From a virus, in IMG/VR virus record IMGVR_UViG_3300049893_000267, positions 1-21,422 of that record: DNA of 21,422 nt; one strand, 5' to 3'. Shown piece by piece: positions 21,407 through 21,422 of the stretch. The position numbers were made by a program, and so were the translations under genes. Within the stretch, counting starts at the first letter, position 1. Each line of letters starts with the position of its first letter. Under the pieces are notes generated by a model that saw nothing but the letters and a program-made list of their open reading frames with translations, had not been told where the DNA came from and ran no database searches.

Positions 21407-21414
21407 CAAAGATA
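21407..21414 (-). promoter_or_regulatory. -7 box candidate for the glucosaminidase gene
   Basis: The minus strand reads TATCTTTG, an exact TAnnTTTG match, 11 bases before the ATG at 21395. The -33 element would lie beyond the window edge, so the promoter cannot be completed here. Confidence 0.45.
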
Positions 21415-21422
21415 TAGTACTT

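Noticed and set aside
1-21422. Reassigned TAG codons, as in some crAss-like phages.
   Set aside because: All recognisable proteins are full length without reading through TAG, and no clear suppressor anticodon is seen.
1-21422. CRISPR arrays, insertion sequences or long direct repeats.
   Set aside because: No regularly spaced repeats, transposase motifs or terminal inverted repeats were found on either strand.

Overview
The window looks like a piece of the early/middle region of a tailed double-stranded DNA phage (or a close prophage relative) that infects a Bacteroidetes host. The phage character comes from dense, overlapping small genes on one strand, many ATGA and TAATG start/stop overlaps, and a nucleotide-metabolism and replication gene set. 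That set is a DnaB-like helicase, an SF2 helicase, uracil-DNA glycosylase, dUTPase, ThyX and an HNH protein. The host guess is an inference. It rests on low G+C, TAnnTTTG-type -7 boxes (1187-1194 on +; 20400-20393 and 21414-21407 on -) and mostly A-rich rather than Shine-Dalgarno leaders. A crAss-like or large flavobacterial phage would fit, but I cannot assign a lineage from this window. The standard genetic code suffices throughout.

Layout. All genes but one are on the minus strand, so transcription runs from high to low coordinates. 21.4-18.3 kb: a membrane-anchored glucosaminidase followed by small unknown genes, two of them rich in charged helices. 18.3-14.1 kb: a MoxR-type AAA+ ATPase, a large VWA-domain protein, a spore-photoproduct-lyase-like radical SAM protein and a zincin-like protein. 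Rho-independent-type hairpins separate the first three of these genes. 14.1-8.3 kb: a tightly overlapping block of mostly unknown phage genes that includes a BCS1-type AAA+ ATPase, a small zinc protein and a DUF6915-like protein. 8.2-7.7 kb: a cyclic-phosphate-processing receiver (cREC) protein. 7.70-6.98 kb: about 630 bases with no credible gene, clearly richer in G+C than the genes around it and full of complementary segments and GNRA-type loops. It ends directly at a class-II-length tRNA-like gene. I read this as a large structured noncoding RNA plus tRNA, in the style of the phage-associated GOLLD and ROOL RNAs. 6.9-4.6 kb: small genes, ThyX and dUTPase. 4.62-4.54 kb: a compact second structured element. 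4.5-0 kb: unknowns, HNH, SF2 helicase, a NinB-like protein, UDG and the start of the DnaB-like helicase. One lone plus-strand gene (1210-1533) diverges from UDG across a 12-bp palindrome.

How the parts fit. ThyX makes dTMP, dUTPase removes dUTP and UDG removes uracil from DNA, so the phage controls the thymine/uracil balance. The photoproduct-lyase-like enzyme would repair thymine dimers in the same DNA. The two helicases, the HNH protein and the NinB-like protein form a replication/recombination group. The MoxR-VWA pair is probably an ATP-driven remodelling machine whose client is unknown. The most novel item is the large RNA with its aberrant tRNA neighbour.
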